Assembly: GCA_030428405.1 (NCBI GenBank)
Contig: JAUIEH010000005.1
Coordinates: 1-22,241, forward strand
Source of the DNA: Alphaproteobacteria bacterium
GTDB taxonomy: Bacteria; Pseudomonadota; Alphaproteobacteria; Caulobacterales; Maricaulaceae
Reading direction: 5' to 3'
DNA: 22,241 bases
Shown here piece by piece: positions 15,254-22,241 of this stretch. Under the pieces are notes generated by a model. That model made no database searches. It was given only the letters and a program-made list of their open reading frames with translations, and was not told where the DNA came from. The position numbers and the translations under genes were made by a program. Positions within the stretch are counted from its first letter, which is position 1. Every line of letters begins with the position of its first letter.

Positions 15254-16126
15254 TCAGAGGTCCAGACGTTCGCGTATGTTGGCCGGGCTAACCCCTTCAT
15301 CGCGCATCGCTTTCAGCGTGTATGACGCATCGCGTTTGGCGAGCCGAACGCCTGCGTCATTCGCGATCAGACGGTGGTGGCGATAGCGCGGCGCCGGCAG
15401 GTCCAACAGCTCCTGCAGGACACGGTGAACATGCGCGGCTTCGCGCAAATCTTCGCCGCGAATGACATGGTTCACGCCGTCGCGCGCGTCATCCCACACC
15501 GAGGCGAGATGATAGCTGACCGCCGCATCTTTGCGCGCCACGACGAGATCGCCGAGCAGGTCAGGCGTCACAGCGATTTCGCGCGCATCGCCGCCGTCCA
15601 GCGCTTCTTCGATAAAGCTCAAAGCGTCCCATTTTTCGTCCAGACGCGCGCGCGCCGCCTTCATGGACACGCGCCACGCAAAAGCCTCTCCGGAGGCGGC
15701 GCGCGCATCCGATTCATCCTGCGACATCGGCTCGGCCGGGCCGAGATAAACGCCGCCTTCCGGCCCGTCGCCGGACGCGTCATGCGGCGCGCGCTGCATC
15801 TCCTGCAGGATCTCTTTTCGCGTTTTGAAGCAGCGATAAATGACATTCATCGCGTTCAGCCGAGCGAGCGCGTCTGCATAGTCATCGAAATGATGCGACT
15901 GAATGCGCACCGGCTCCGGCCAGCTCAGACCGAGCCAGGCGAGGTCTTCGAAGATCGCGGACTCGAACTCCGGCTTGCAGCGGGTCTGGTCGATGTCCTC
16001 GATGCGCAAGAGCCAGCCTCCGCCGGCGGCGCGCGCAGCCTCATCCACGACCAGAGCGGCGAAGGCGTGGCCGAGATGGAGGCGACCGGTCGGCGAGGGC
16101 GCGAAGCGGGACCTGAAAGCGGACAT
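15254..16126 (-). CDS. gluQ: Glutamyl-Q tRNA(Asp) synthetase
   Basis: 290 residues. GluQRS is a shortened glutamyl-tRNA synthetase that attaches glutamate to the queuosine base of tRNA(Asp) in the cytosol. FAPSPTGRLHLGHA holds the HIGH-type signature (HLGH 17-20), RIEDIDQTR is at 41-49, NHVIRGEDLREA is near 219-230, and RLAKRD at 261-266 takes the place of KMSKS. The anticodon-binding domain is absent, as expected. The zinc site is degraded: the usual CxC...YxxxC is reduced to Cys99 (YRCFK) with Tyr127 retained, so zinc is probably not bound. The start is the ATG at 16124-16126; the open frame extends to 16372 but would run across the divergent glycosylase gene. Confidence 0.93.
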   Translation of the reverse strand: MSAFRSRFAPSPTGRLHLGHAFAALVVDEAARAAGGGWLLRIEDIDQTRCKPEFESAIFEDLAWLGLSWPEPVRIQSHHFDDYADALARLNAMNVIYRCFKTRKEILQEMQRAPHDASGDGPEGGVYLGPAEPMSQDESDARAASGEAFAWRVSMKAARARLDEKWDALSFIEEALDGGDAREIAVTPDLLGDLVVARKDAAVSYHLASVWDDARDGVNHVIRGEDLREAAHVHRVLQELLDLPAPRYRHHRLIANDAGVRLAKRDASYTLKAMRDEGVSPANIRERLDL

Positions 16127-16207
16127 GGGGTTTCGCGTAATGCGCGGCGCAGGCGTCGGCAAGCGCGAGGCTTGGCGCGTCCCGGCATTCATGCGCATGC
16201 TGGCGCG

Positions 16208-16855
16208 ATGGCGTCGAGCAATGCGATCTTCAATCCAAGCGCGCTCTCGCGCATGGCCAACACGCTGGCTGAAACGTGTCCCGTCATGTCTGCGGCGCGT
16301 GGCGCGCCTCTGCGCGCCTGGACCCGGCGCTCGGCTGATTTCGAAGGGCTCGCGCGCTCGATCGCCTATCAACAGCTCGCAGGCGCTGCGGCGTCTGCGA
16401 TTTGGAGCCGTGTTTCAGCGGCGGTGACGCCAATGACGGCGAAGCGGTTTTTGTCATTCTCCGAAGACGAGCTGCGCGCGCTCGGCCTGTCGCGGCCGAA
16501 GATCCGGCATATCCGGTCAATCGCAGAAGCGGAGGTCTCAGGCGCTCTCAACTTCAAGACGCTCGGCGCCATGCCGCTGGATGAAGCGCGCGACGTGCTG
16601 ACGGCCATTCGCGGCGTAGGTCCGTGGACGGCGGATATTTTCCTCATGAGCGCCTATGGCTGCGTCGACATATTTCCGGCCGGTGATCTGGGACTGCAAT
16701 TGGGCTATCAGCGCGCCGCCGGTCTCAACGAACGTCCTGGCGCGAAAGAGCTTGAAGCGCGCGCTCTTTCATGGGCGCCTCGGCGCAGCGTCGCGGCGAT
16801 GGTGCTGTGGACCTATCTCGATCACGAGCGCGCGAAGGAAAGACGGCGCGTATGA
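16208..16855 (+). CDS. DNA-3-methyladenine glycosylase II-like (AlkA family)
   Basis: 215 residues, a base-excision-repair enzyme that removes alkylated purines from DNA. The helix-hairpin-helix is LTAIRGVGPWTADIFLMSA at 131-149, followed by DIFPAGDLGLQLG with catalytic Asp160, the HhH-GPD signature. LARSIAYQQLAGAAASAIWSR near 48-68 matches the family's substrate-pocket helices. It is the short form that lacks the E. coli AlkA N-terminal domain and has no Ada domain. Its start lies 81 bases from the divergent gluQ start. Its stop overlaps the next gene's ATG (ATGA), so the two are translationally coupled. Confidence 0.92.
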   Translation: MASSNAIFNPSALSRMANTLAETCPVMSAARGAPLRAWTRRSADFEGLARSIAYQQLAGAAASAIWSRVSAAVTPMTAKRFLSFSEDELRALGLSRPKIRHIRSIAEAEVSGALNFKTLGAMPLDEARDVLTAIRGVGPWTADIFLMSAYGCVDIFPAGDLGLQLGYQRAAGLNERPGAKELEARALSWAPRRSVAAMVLWTYLDHERAKERRRV

Positions 16856-17553
16856 CGATTGGTCTTGAGGCGCGAAGGGTCGAGCCTGCGCATGGCGGCG
16901 AGGCCGGCGCGCTGGTCGTGTTGCTGCATGGCTTCGGCTCAAACGGCGACGACTTAATTCAGCTTGCCCCGCATCTGAGCGCGCATCTCCCGGACGCAGC
17001 CTTCAGCGCGCCTGATGCGCCAAGTCCCGTCATGATGCCCGGCGCGCCGTCGAACGCGCGGCAGTGGTTCGCCATCGACCGGATCGATCCTGTCGAGCTG
17101 GAGGCGGGCGTGCGTTCGGCCGCGCCGGTCGTCGACGCATTCATCGACGCCGAGCTGGAACGCCATGGTCTTTCAGGCGACCGCCTCGCGCTCATCGGCT
17201 TCAGCCAGGGCTGCATGCTGGCCCTGCATGTTGGTTTGAGGCGCGCCGCAGCGCCGTTCGCGGTCGTCGGTCTGTCCGGCGCTCTGTGCGGCGCCGATGC
17301 GCTGGAGAAGGAAGTCACATCGCGGCCGCCAGTGCTTCTGGTGCATGGCGATCAGGACCCGGTCGTGCCGCCGCAATTCATGCTGGAGAGCGCGCGCGCC
17401 CTTAGTGACGCCGGCCTCGCCGTGCGCTGGAAGCTCGACGAGGGCGTGCCGCATTCCATCGGGCCGGGCGGATTGGCGCTCATGCAGGAGTTTCTTTCGC
17501 GCGCGGCGCGCGGAGCCGAATCTTCCTTCGCCTCGCCGTCAGACGCGCTATAA
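16852..17553 (+). CDS. Phospholipase/carboxylesterase-family serine hydrolase
   Basis: 233 residues, a cytosolic alpha/beta hydrolase of the acyl-protein-thioesterase/carboxylesterase type (abhydrolase_2). The oxyanion-hole motif LLHGFGSNGDD is at 24-34, the nucleophile Ser118 in GFSQGC, Asp169 in HGDQDPVV and His201 in GVPHSIGP. Length is typical. It hydrolyses short-chain esters or lysophospholipids in characterised relatives; the true substrate is not determinable. It begins inside the glycosylase stop codon (4-bp overlap), so the two are probably made from one message. There is no signal peptide. Confidence 0.92.
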   Translation: MTIGLEARRVEPAHGGEAGALVVLLHGFGSNGDDLIQLAPHLSAHLPDAAFSAPDAPSPVMMPGAPSNARQWFAIDRIDPVELEAGVRSAAPVVDAFIDAELERHGLSGDRLALIGFSQGCMLALHVGLRRAAAPFAVVGLSGALCGADALEKEVTSRPPVLLVHGDQDPVVPPQFMLESARALSDAGLAVRWKLDEGVPHSIGPGGLALMQEFLSRAARGAESSFASPSDAL

Positions 17554-17573
17554 CGTGTCATGAAATCGACACG
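17554..17573. repeat. Inverted repeat between esterase and HNH genes
   Basis: CGTGTC-atgaaatc-GACACG is a perfect 6-bp dyad starting immediately after the esterase stop codon. It lacks a T-run, so it is an operator-like dyad or a weak hairpin. Eleven bases further on, TATAAG at 17584-17589 could be a -10 box for the HNH gene, with a GANTC site (GACTC, 17576-17580) just before it. GANTC is the CcrM methylation target in many Alphaproteobacteria. No good -35 is visible. Confidence 0.35.
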
Positions 17574-17685
17574 ACGACTCGCTTATAAGCCGCAATGCAG
17601 ACTGGGTTCCGCAGACAAATGGTGACGCCTTCACTGCGCGCGTGACAGACATAGCTGCGACCGCGCCGGGGCGAGGAGGGGATTG

Positions 17686-18255
17686 ATGGAGGTCCTCAAG
17701 AACGCGCCGCAGGGCTGGCCATGCCTCGTCCTGAACGCGGACTATCGCCCGCTCAGCTATTACCCGTTATCGACCTGGGGATGGCAGGAAGCGATCAAGA
17801 ACGTCTTTCTTCATCGCGTTCACATCGTCGAACAATATGACCAGCCGATCCGCTCGCCGTCATTGACGGTGCGGGCGCCGAGCGTGGTCACCTTGCGCGA
17901 ATTCGTAACGCAGGACCGGCCGCCGGCCTTTACCAGGTTCAACCTGTTCCTGCGCGACGGCTTCACCTGCGTTTATTGCGGGTCGGACGCGCGCGACGAT
18001 CTGACGTTTGATCATCTGATCCCGCGCTCGCGCGGCGGTCGGACGAAGTGGAACAACATCGTGACGGCGTGTGCGCCCTGCAATCTGAAGAAGGGCGGAC
18101 GCACGCCGGAACAGGCCAAGATGCACCCGGCGCGCGCGCCGCGCCGGCCGAGCATGCATGAACTGCAAGCGATCGGACGACGCTTCCCGCCGAACTATCT
18201 GCACGAATCCTGGATGGATTATCTCTACTGGGACGTCGAGCTCGACTCGGTCTGA
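17686..18255 (+). CDS. HNH endonuclease-domain protein
   Basis: 189 residues from the ATG at 17686, with GGAGGGG about five bases upstream; a TTG directly before it is unlikely to be the start. The N-terminal half (CLVLNADYRPLSYYPLSTWG, then QEAIKNVFL) is the conserved extension of the HNH family common in Alphaproteobacteria and Cyanobacteria. The HNH core runs from CVYCG (Cys95, Cys98) through TFDHLIPRSRGG (Asp109, His110) and WNNIVTACAPCNLKKGG (Asn124, Cys129, Cys132), so both the ββα-metal nuclease residues and the zinc knuckle are intact. Its biological role is not established. There are no restriction-modification or homing partners nearby, so it is not evidently part of a defence system. 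Confidence 0.93.
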   Translation: MEVLKNAPQGWPCLVLNADYRPLSYYPLSTWGWQEAIKNVFLHRVHIVEQYDQPIRSPSLTVRAPSVVTLREFVTQDRPPAFTRFNLFLRDGFTCVYCGSDARDDLTFDHLIPRSRGGRTKWNNIVTACAPCNLKKGGRTPEQAKMHPARAPRRPSMHELQAIGRRFPPNYLHESWMDYLYWDVELDSV

Positions 18256-18280
18256 GGCGCGCTGCGCGGGTCGGCCTCGC

Positions 18281-20557
18281 TCAGCCCGTCTTGCTGTCCG
18301 CCTCGCCGTCGTCGAACAAGACGTCGTCGAGTGCGCCGAGTTCCTCGCCTGGCCCATGATCTTCGACGGCGCTCAGCAACCGGTTCAGGTCGTCAACGAG
18401 TTCGTCGCAATTCAATCCGCCATTCGAAGCATCCGCCGCGGCGAGCCGTTTGGTGATCATTTCGGCGATGTGGCCGACCGACAGGAAGCCGAAGAGCGGC
18501 GCCTGGGCGTGGCAGTCGTGCAGTATACGGTCTACAGCCGGCCGATAGCTTTCAACGCCGCCGTCTTTTAGCGCTTCGCACAAGAGGCGCAGCTGAGCGA
18601 TCAGGGCGCGCCGCCATTCTTCGGCGATGCCGGCGAGATTGACCTCGTCGCCCTGGGCGATGTCGAGCCGCTGGAAGTTGGAAGCGATCATGGAGCTTTC
18701 GCTTTCGAATGATCCGCCGGCGGCGCGCGCCGCGCCGGCTTGCGTTTGGGTTTCGCCCGACGATGTCGGCGAGCTTGCATCGGACGCATCGGCGAGCAGT
18801 CGCGCCATTTCCGCGAGAAGCTGGCGCTGCTCGATCGGCTTGGGCGCATATCCGTTCATGCCCATGGCCAGGTAACGCTCGCAGTCGCCGGCCATGGCGT
18901 CCGCAGTCAGGGCGATGACGGGGATGTCGGCCCAATCCTCTTCGGACGCGCGGATCTGCTTGATCGTTTCTGCGCCGTCCATCACCGGCATGTGGATGTC
19001 GAGCAGCACGATGTCGAAGCTCTTCTTCGCCAGAAGCTCGAGCGCTTCCTGGCCGTTGGCGGCGTCGGTGATGGCGGTGGTGTGCGGCTCAAGGAAGAGC
19101 CGCGCGACCTGGCGGTTGACCTGATTGTCATCGACCAGAAGCACGCGCCGGTGCGCGATGATCGCCTCGGATTGCGCGGGTGATATTTCGGCCGGCGGCG
19201 AGATGACTTCGGCGGTCTCGCTGACCGTCGCCTTGAAGGTGAGCGTGAAAGTGGAACCGTGACCGGGCGTGCTCGAAACAGTGACGTCGCCGTCCATCAG
19301 GCGCGCAAGCTTGCGCGAAATCGCCAGACCAAGCCCGCTGCCGCCCATGCGGCGGTCGGATTCAGAGGCGACCTGAGAAAACTGGTTGAACAATTGCGCA
19401 GTATCGTCTGTAGACAGACCAATACCGGTGTCGCTGATGGCGACGCTGAACTCGTGGTCGCCATTGGAGGTCGGTTTGGCCGAGACGAGCACGTCGATTG
19501 CGCCCGTGTCGGTGAACTTGATCGCGTTGGACACGAGATTGGCGACGCATTGGCGCACGCGCGTCGCGTCGAAAAGCGCCGTGCTCGGCGTATTGGGCCA
19601 ATAGGCGCACGTAAGCATCAGACCTTTTTCGCGCGCGCGCGGCTCAAACAGGCTGACGACGGAGCCAACGACCTGACGCAAGTCAGCGCTTACGGGCTCA
19701 ATGCTCAGCTTGTCAGCTTCGATCTTGGACAGGTCGAGAATGTCGTCGAGCAGGGAGCGCAGACTTGAGCCGGAATCCAAAATGACCTGGACTTTGCGGG
19801 CCTGTTCTTCGGGAAGTCCTTCCGCGCTCAGAGACTTTGCAATTCCGAGGACGCCGTTGAGCGGCGTACGGATTTCGTGGCTCACATTGGCGATGAAGAC
19901 CGATTTCGCTTCATTGGCGGCGATGGCGCGTTCGCTTGCGGCCTGTGCTTCTTCTTGCGCTTCAATCGCGCGCCGGAGCGCAATGCGCAGCTCCTCGCTC
20001 TTGGAGCGGTAGCTTTTGCTGACGCCCACAATGTGCGCGATATAGAGGCTTATGCCGAAAAGCGACGTGCCGGCGGCGGCGACGCCGAAGGCCGGCTCGA
20101 TGAAGAACGAAAGCGCCGGCAGCCCGATCAACACGCTCGCATGCACGGCGAGGCCGGAGGCCAGCAGTCGTTGGGAATGGTGCATATGCACGGCGACGTG
20201 CAGAAGGGCGCCGAGGAGCCACGTCGCAGCGTAGATCTTGCCGACATCGCCCGGCGCGAACCACATCGCGATGGCGAAGAGATCATAACAAATGGTCGCT
20301 TGAATGATGCTGAACGTCGCCAGGCTCAGGCGCAGGCTCTCGGGCTGATCTTTTCGGATTGAACGTCTCAGCCGCGTGAAGATTTCACGATCGAGGACCT
20401 GCGAGGCGATGACGACGACGGAACACGCCAACGCCAAGGTGACGCTCGACAACAAAGCGACGGCGACGGCGCCGCAGCCAGCGATGGAAAGACGCGCGCG
20501 CAGCCCGTCCGCTCGCGTGGAAGCGAGCATCGCGATGTCGTCGATATGCGCACGCAT
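18281..20557 (-). CDS. Membrane-bound hybrid sensor histidine kinase/response regulator with Hpt-like tail
   Basis: 758 residues. About six hydrophobic segments lie between residues 22 and 180, forming an inner-membrane sensor without a large periplasmic domain. A coiled linker (about 185-215) leads to the HisKA domain with NVSHEIRTPLNG (His227). The ATPase domain shows NLVSNAIKFT (Asn344), DTGIG (376-380) and GGSGLGL (405-411). The receiver domain at about 472-590 has LLVDDN, phospho-acceptor Asp520 in LLDIHMPVMDG and Lys573. The C-terminal 640-735 region is a four-helix Hpt-like domain in which HDCHAQAPLFGF replaces the usual HxLKG; His680 has the right ten-residue spacing to the Gly. This gives an ArcB-like phosphorelay layout. 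No cognate regulator is adjacent. It is divergent from the MFS gene. Confidence 0.94.
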   Translation of the reverse strand: MRAHIDDIAMLASTRADGLRARLSIAGCGAVAVALLSSVTLALACSVVVIASQVLDREIFTRLRRSIRKDQPESLRLSLATFSIIQATICYDLFAIAMWFAPGDVGKIYAATWLLGALLHVAVHMHHSQRLLASGLAVHASVLIGLPALSFFIEPAFGVAAAGTSLFGISLYIAHIVGVSKSYRSKSEELRIALRRAIEAQEEAQAASERAIAANEAKSVFIANVSHEIRTPLNGVLGIAKSLSAEGLPEEQARKVQVILDSGSSLRSLLDDILDLSKIEADKLSIEPVSADLRQVVGSVVSLFEPRAREKGLMLTCAYWPNTPSTALFDATRVRQCVANLVSNAIKFTDTGAIDVLVSAKPTSNGDHEFSVAISDTGIGLSTDDTAQLFNQFSQVASESDRRMGGSGLGLAISRKLARLMDGDVTVSSTPGHGSTFTLTFKATVSETAEVISPPAEISPAQSEAIIAHRRVLLVDDNQVNRQVARLFLEPHTTAITDAANGQEALELLAKKSFDIVLLDIHMPVMDGAETIKQIRASEEDWADIPVIALTADAMAGDCERYLAMGMNGYAPKPIEQRQLLAEMARLLADASDASSPTSSGETQTQAGAARAAGGSFESESSMIASNFQRLDIAQGDEVNLAGIAEEWRRALIAQLRLLCEALKDGGVESYRPAVDRILHDCHAQAPLFGFLSVGHIAEMITKRLAAADASNGGLNCDELVDDLNRLLSAVEDHGPGEELGALDDVLFDDGEADSKTG

Positions 20558-20706
20558 TAAAAACCACCATTCCTCGTTAGGCGGCTAAAATGCCGACAGA
20601 CCGTTAAAAAAACGCGGATATCCGGTGTTTCATCGGTGCGATTGCTTTGATTTTCTTCAGCAAGACACGAGTGGCGCGGGGCTGCGCCGCGCACTAGGCT
20701 CGCGCG

Positions 20707-22089
20707 ATGAGTGGAGAGGGTCTGCAGCGCGCGCGCCGACGCGCATGGGTCGGTTTTGCGACCGGACTCGAGGTGTTCAACATCTCGGTCGTTTATACGA
20801 TTTTCGTCCCTTTCTTCATCGCCAACGGCTTCGACACGCCCGAGCGCGGCCAGGTGATGTGGGGCTATGTCTCCGGCATTGGCGGCATGATCGGCGCGCT
20901 GATCGCCGTGCCGCTGGGTTTCGCCGCCGAACGTCCCGAGCTGCAGCGTAAGTTCCTCGCGCTCGCGCTCGCCCTGAACGCCATTCCGGCCTTCGCGCTT
21001 TGGCTAGCGGTTCCCGGGCTTGGCGGACCGGTATTATTGCTGGTGTTGATCGCGCTTGCTGTCGTGATGGCGGCGAACGACCTCAATTATGCGCTGCTGG
21101 GCGGCATGCTCGCTGATGTAGCGCCGTCGAACATCATGGGGCGAACGAGCGCGGCGGCGGTGTCGGTGGGGTGGGCTGGCGGCATCGTGTTCACCGGCGT
21201 TTTCTTGTTCCTCTTCGTTTGGGGCGATCCGCTCGGTCTTAGGCTCGACGAGACGACCGCGCAGGCGGAACGGCTGATTGGTCCGGTCTCGGGCGCTGTG
21301 TTGCTGCTCTTGGGATTGCCGCTGATTTTCCTGCGCTTTCCGCGCAAAGACCGACCGCCTCAACGTTCCGCGCGCGTTTGGCTGCGCGAGGAAGCCGCCT
21401 CGCTGCTCGCCGAGCGGCCGGTGGCGGTCGCTATCGGCGCACGGTTTTTCTACTGGTCCGGCCTCGTTCTGGTGCAGCTTTTCGGCGCCGGGCTCGCCCG
21501 ATCGATCTTCGGCTGGGACACGGGCGCAACTAGTATGTTCGGCCTCGCCGTTCTGGCTTTTGGCGCTTTCGGCGCGCTCATCGGAGGCTTCATCGATGAC
21601 CGCATCGGTTCGCGCAATGCGCTGATGATCTGCATTATCGGCCTGGCGCTGGCGGTGGCGGGGCTGTTGTCGCTGCAGCCTGACAGCGTGTTCCTGTTCA
21701 TCGAGACGCCGCCGCGCGCTGAAGGCGCTGTAATGCTGAGTTCGCCCGCAGAGTGGACAGCGCTCGCGCTTGGCGCGTTCTCAGGCTTGTTCATTGGCCC
21801 GGTCGGACCGATCACACGCTCGCTGATTTCGCGCCTGGCGCCGCCGGACCGGGTTGCGCGCTATTTCGGCATCGGCGCTTTGGCGGGGAACACATCTGGC
21901 GCGATGGCGCCGTTCATCGTGGCGATCATTACGGGCGAAACGATGAACCAGCGCATCGGCTTGCTGGTGGCGCCGGCGTTCCTGCTCATCGGCGCTGTTT
22001 TGTTGCTGCTCTTGCCGGCGGCGCGCTCGGCTAGACCTGACTTGCCCGATGGGCGTGCGCCGGATGCCGAAGCGGGCGCGACGGATTAG
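20707..22089 (+). CDS. MFS transporter, Atg22/UMF1-like
   Basis: 460 residues with about 12 hydrophobic helices and a central cytoplasmic loop (about 213-238), typical of major facilitator transporters in the inner membrane. The N-terminal FATGLEVFNISVVYTIFVPF and the segment NYALLGGMLADVAPSNIMGR near 135-154 resemble the UMF1/Atg22-like branch, where helix 1 ends in a Pro-Phe and a LLPDVAP motif follows helix 4. The second half shows the mirrored FIDDRIGSRNALM loop. Substrate unknown; that branch has been linked to amino-acid efflux in fungi. The ribosome site is weak. Its stop codon overlaps the stop of the convergent coq7 gene. It is divergent from the kinase across 149 bp, which suggests but does not show a functional link. 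Confidence 0.85.
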   Translation: MSGEGLQRARRRAWVGFATGLEVFNISVVYTIFVPFFIANGFDTPERGQVMWGYVSGIGGMIGALIAVPLGFAAERPELQRKFLALALALNAIPAFALWLAVPGLGGPVLLLVLIALAVVMAANDLNYALLGGMLADVAPSNIMGRTSAAAVSVGWAGGIVFTGVFLFLFVWGDPLGLRLDETTAQAERLIGPVSGAVLLLLGLPLIFLRFPRKDRPPQRSARVWLREEAASLLAERPVAVAIGARFFYWSGLVLVQLFGAGLARSIFGWDTGATSMFGLAVLAFGAFGALIGGFIDDRIGSRNALMICIIGLALAVAGLLSLQPDSVFLFIETPPRAEGAVMLSSPAEWTALALGAFSGLFIGPVGPITRSLISRLAPPDRVARYFGIGALAGNTSGAMAPFIVAIITGETMNQRIGLLVAPAFLLIGAVLLLLLPAARSARPDLPDGRAPDAEAGATD

Positions 22090-22241
22090 ACCTTTTCACT
22101 GATTTTGATGGCGACGCGACAGCCGGCGGCGATCATGCGCGACAACACCGGATAGCCGGGCGCCGACTTGGCGCCTTCTTCGACGGCCAGGTCACGATGG
22201 GCGAGTTCTTCTTCGCGGAAGCGCTCAAACTTGTCCGCCAG
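22086..22241 (-). CDS. coq7: Demethoxyubiquinone hydroxylase (Coq7 family), C-terminal part
   Basis: Only the last 51 codons are present; the gene continues past the right edge. The segment FREEELAHRDLAVEEGA followed by PGYPVLSRMIAAGCRVAIKI and SEKV matches the C-terminus of Coq7/CAT5 diiron hydroxylases, including the EExxH iron-ligand motif. Coq7 hydroxylates demethoxyubiquinone in ubiquinone biosynthesis at the inner membrane, supplying the electron acceptor of the succinate dehydrogenase in this window. Its TAA stop shares two bases with the TAG stop of the convergent MFS gene. Confidence 0.88.
   Translation of the reverse strand: MADKFERFREEELAHRDLAVEEGAKSAPGYPVLSRMIAAGCRVAIKISEKV

Noticed and set aside
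17686..18255. HNH nuclease as part of a defence or mobile element
   Set aside because: It has no methylase, toxin, integrase or intron sequence nearby and belongs to a widely distributed chromosomal HNH family, so it is treated as an ordinary gene.

Overview
The window is a GC-rich, gene-dense chromosomal stretch with the look of an alphaproteobacterium. The evidence is a four-subunit succinate dehydrogenase with SdhC/SdhD anchors, a Coq7-type ubiquinone hydroxylase, GluQRS, an HNH protein of the type common in Alphaproteobacteria, and pervasive antisense open frames caused by GC-rich codon use. A Caulobacterales/Hyphomonadaceae- or Parvularculales-like organism is my guess, not something the sequence proves. 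I see no rRNA, tRNA, CRISPR array, insertion sequence or phage gene. No gene-free stretch exceeds about 210 bases.

Layout. 1-1882 is on the minus strand: the start of an exported DUF885 protein (cut by the left edge), a retinol-dehydrogenase-like SDR, and a small, extremely acidic exported protein. From 2040 to 10049 everything is on the plus strand: sdhC, sdhD and sdhA, then five non-sdh genes, then sdhB. The five are an exported beta-propeller protein, a VOC/glyoxalase-fold protein, two exported proteins sharing the same four-cysteine domain, and an exported 12-cysteine protein. A 4.6-kb block therefore separates sdhA from sdhB. No strong terminator interrupts this run.

10062-14496 is on the minus strand: a PlsC-like acyltransferase preceded by a textbook UUCG-loop terminator, which ends a large trypsin-like serine-protease autotransporter. 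Divergent from the protease is a small lipoprotein resembling the Inh/AprI protease inhibitors. The 207-bp region between them carries two near-identical repeats exactly 21 bp apart. Next come gluQRS (minus) and, divergently, an AlkA-like DNA glycosylase translationally coupled to a serine carboxylesterase, then an HNH nuclease. A membrane-bound hybrid histidine kinase (minus) and a divergent MFS transporter follow. The right edge holds the last 51 codons of a coq7 gene.

Working together: sdhCDAB encode complex II (succinate:ubiquinone oxidoreductase), and Coq7 at the far end contributes to making its quinone acceptor. The most interesting parts are the exported-protein block inside the sdh locus, with its tandem cysteine-domain paralogues, and the divergent surface protease/inhibitor-like pair with its operator-like spacer. 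I found no clear defence system or wholly new machine.
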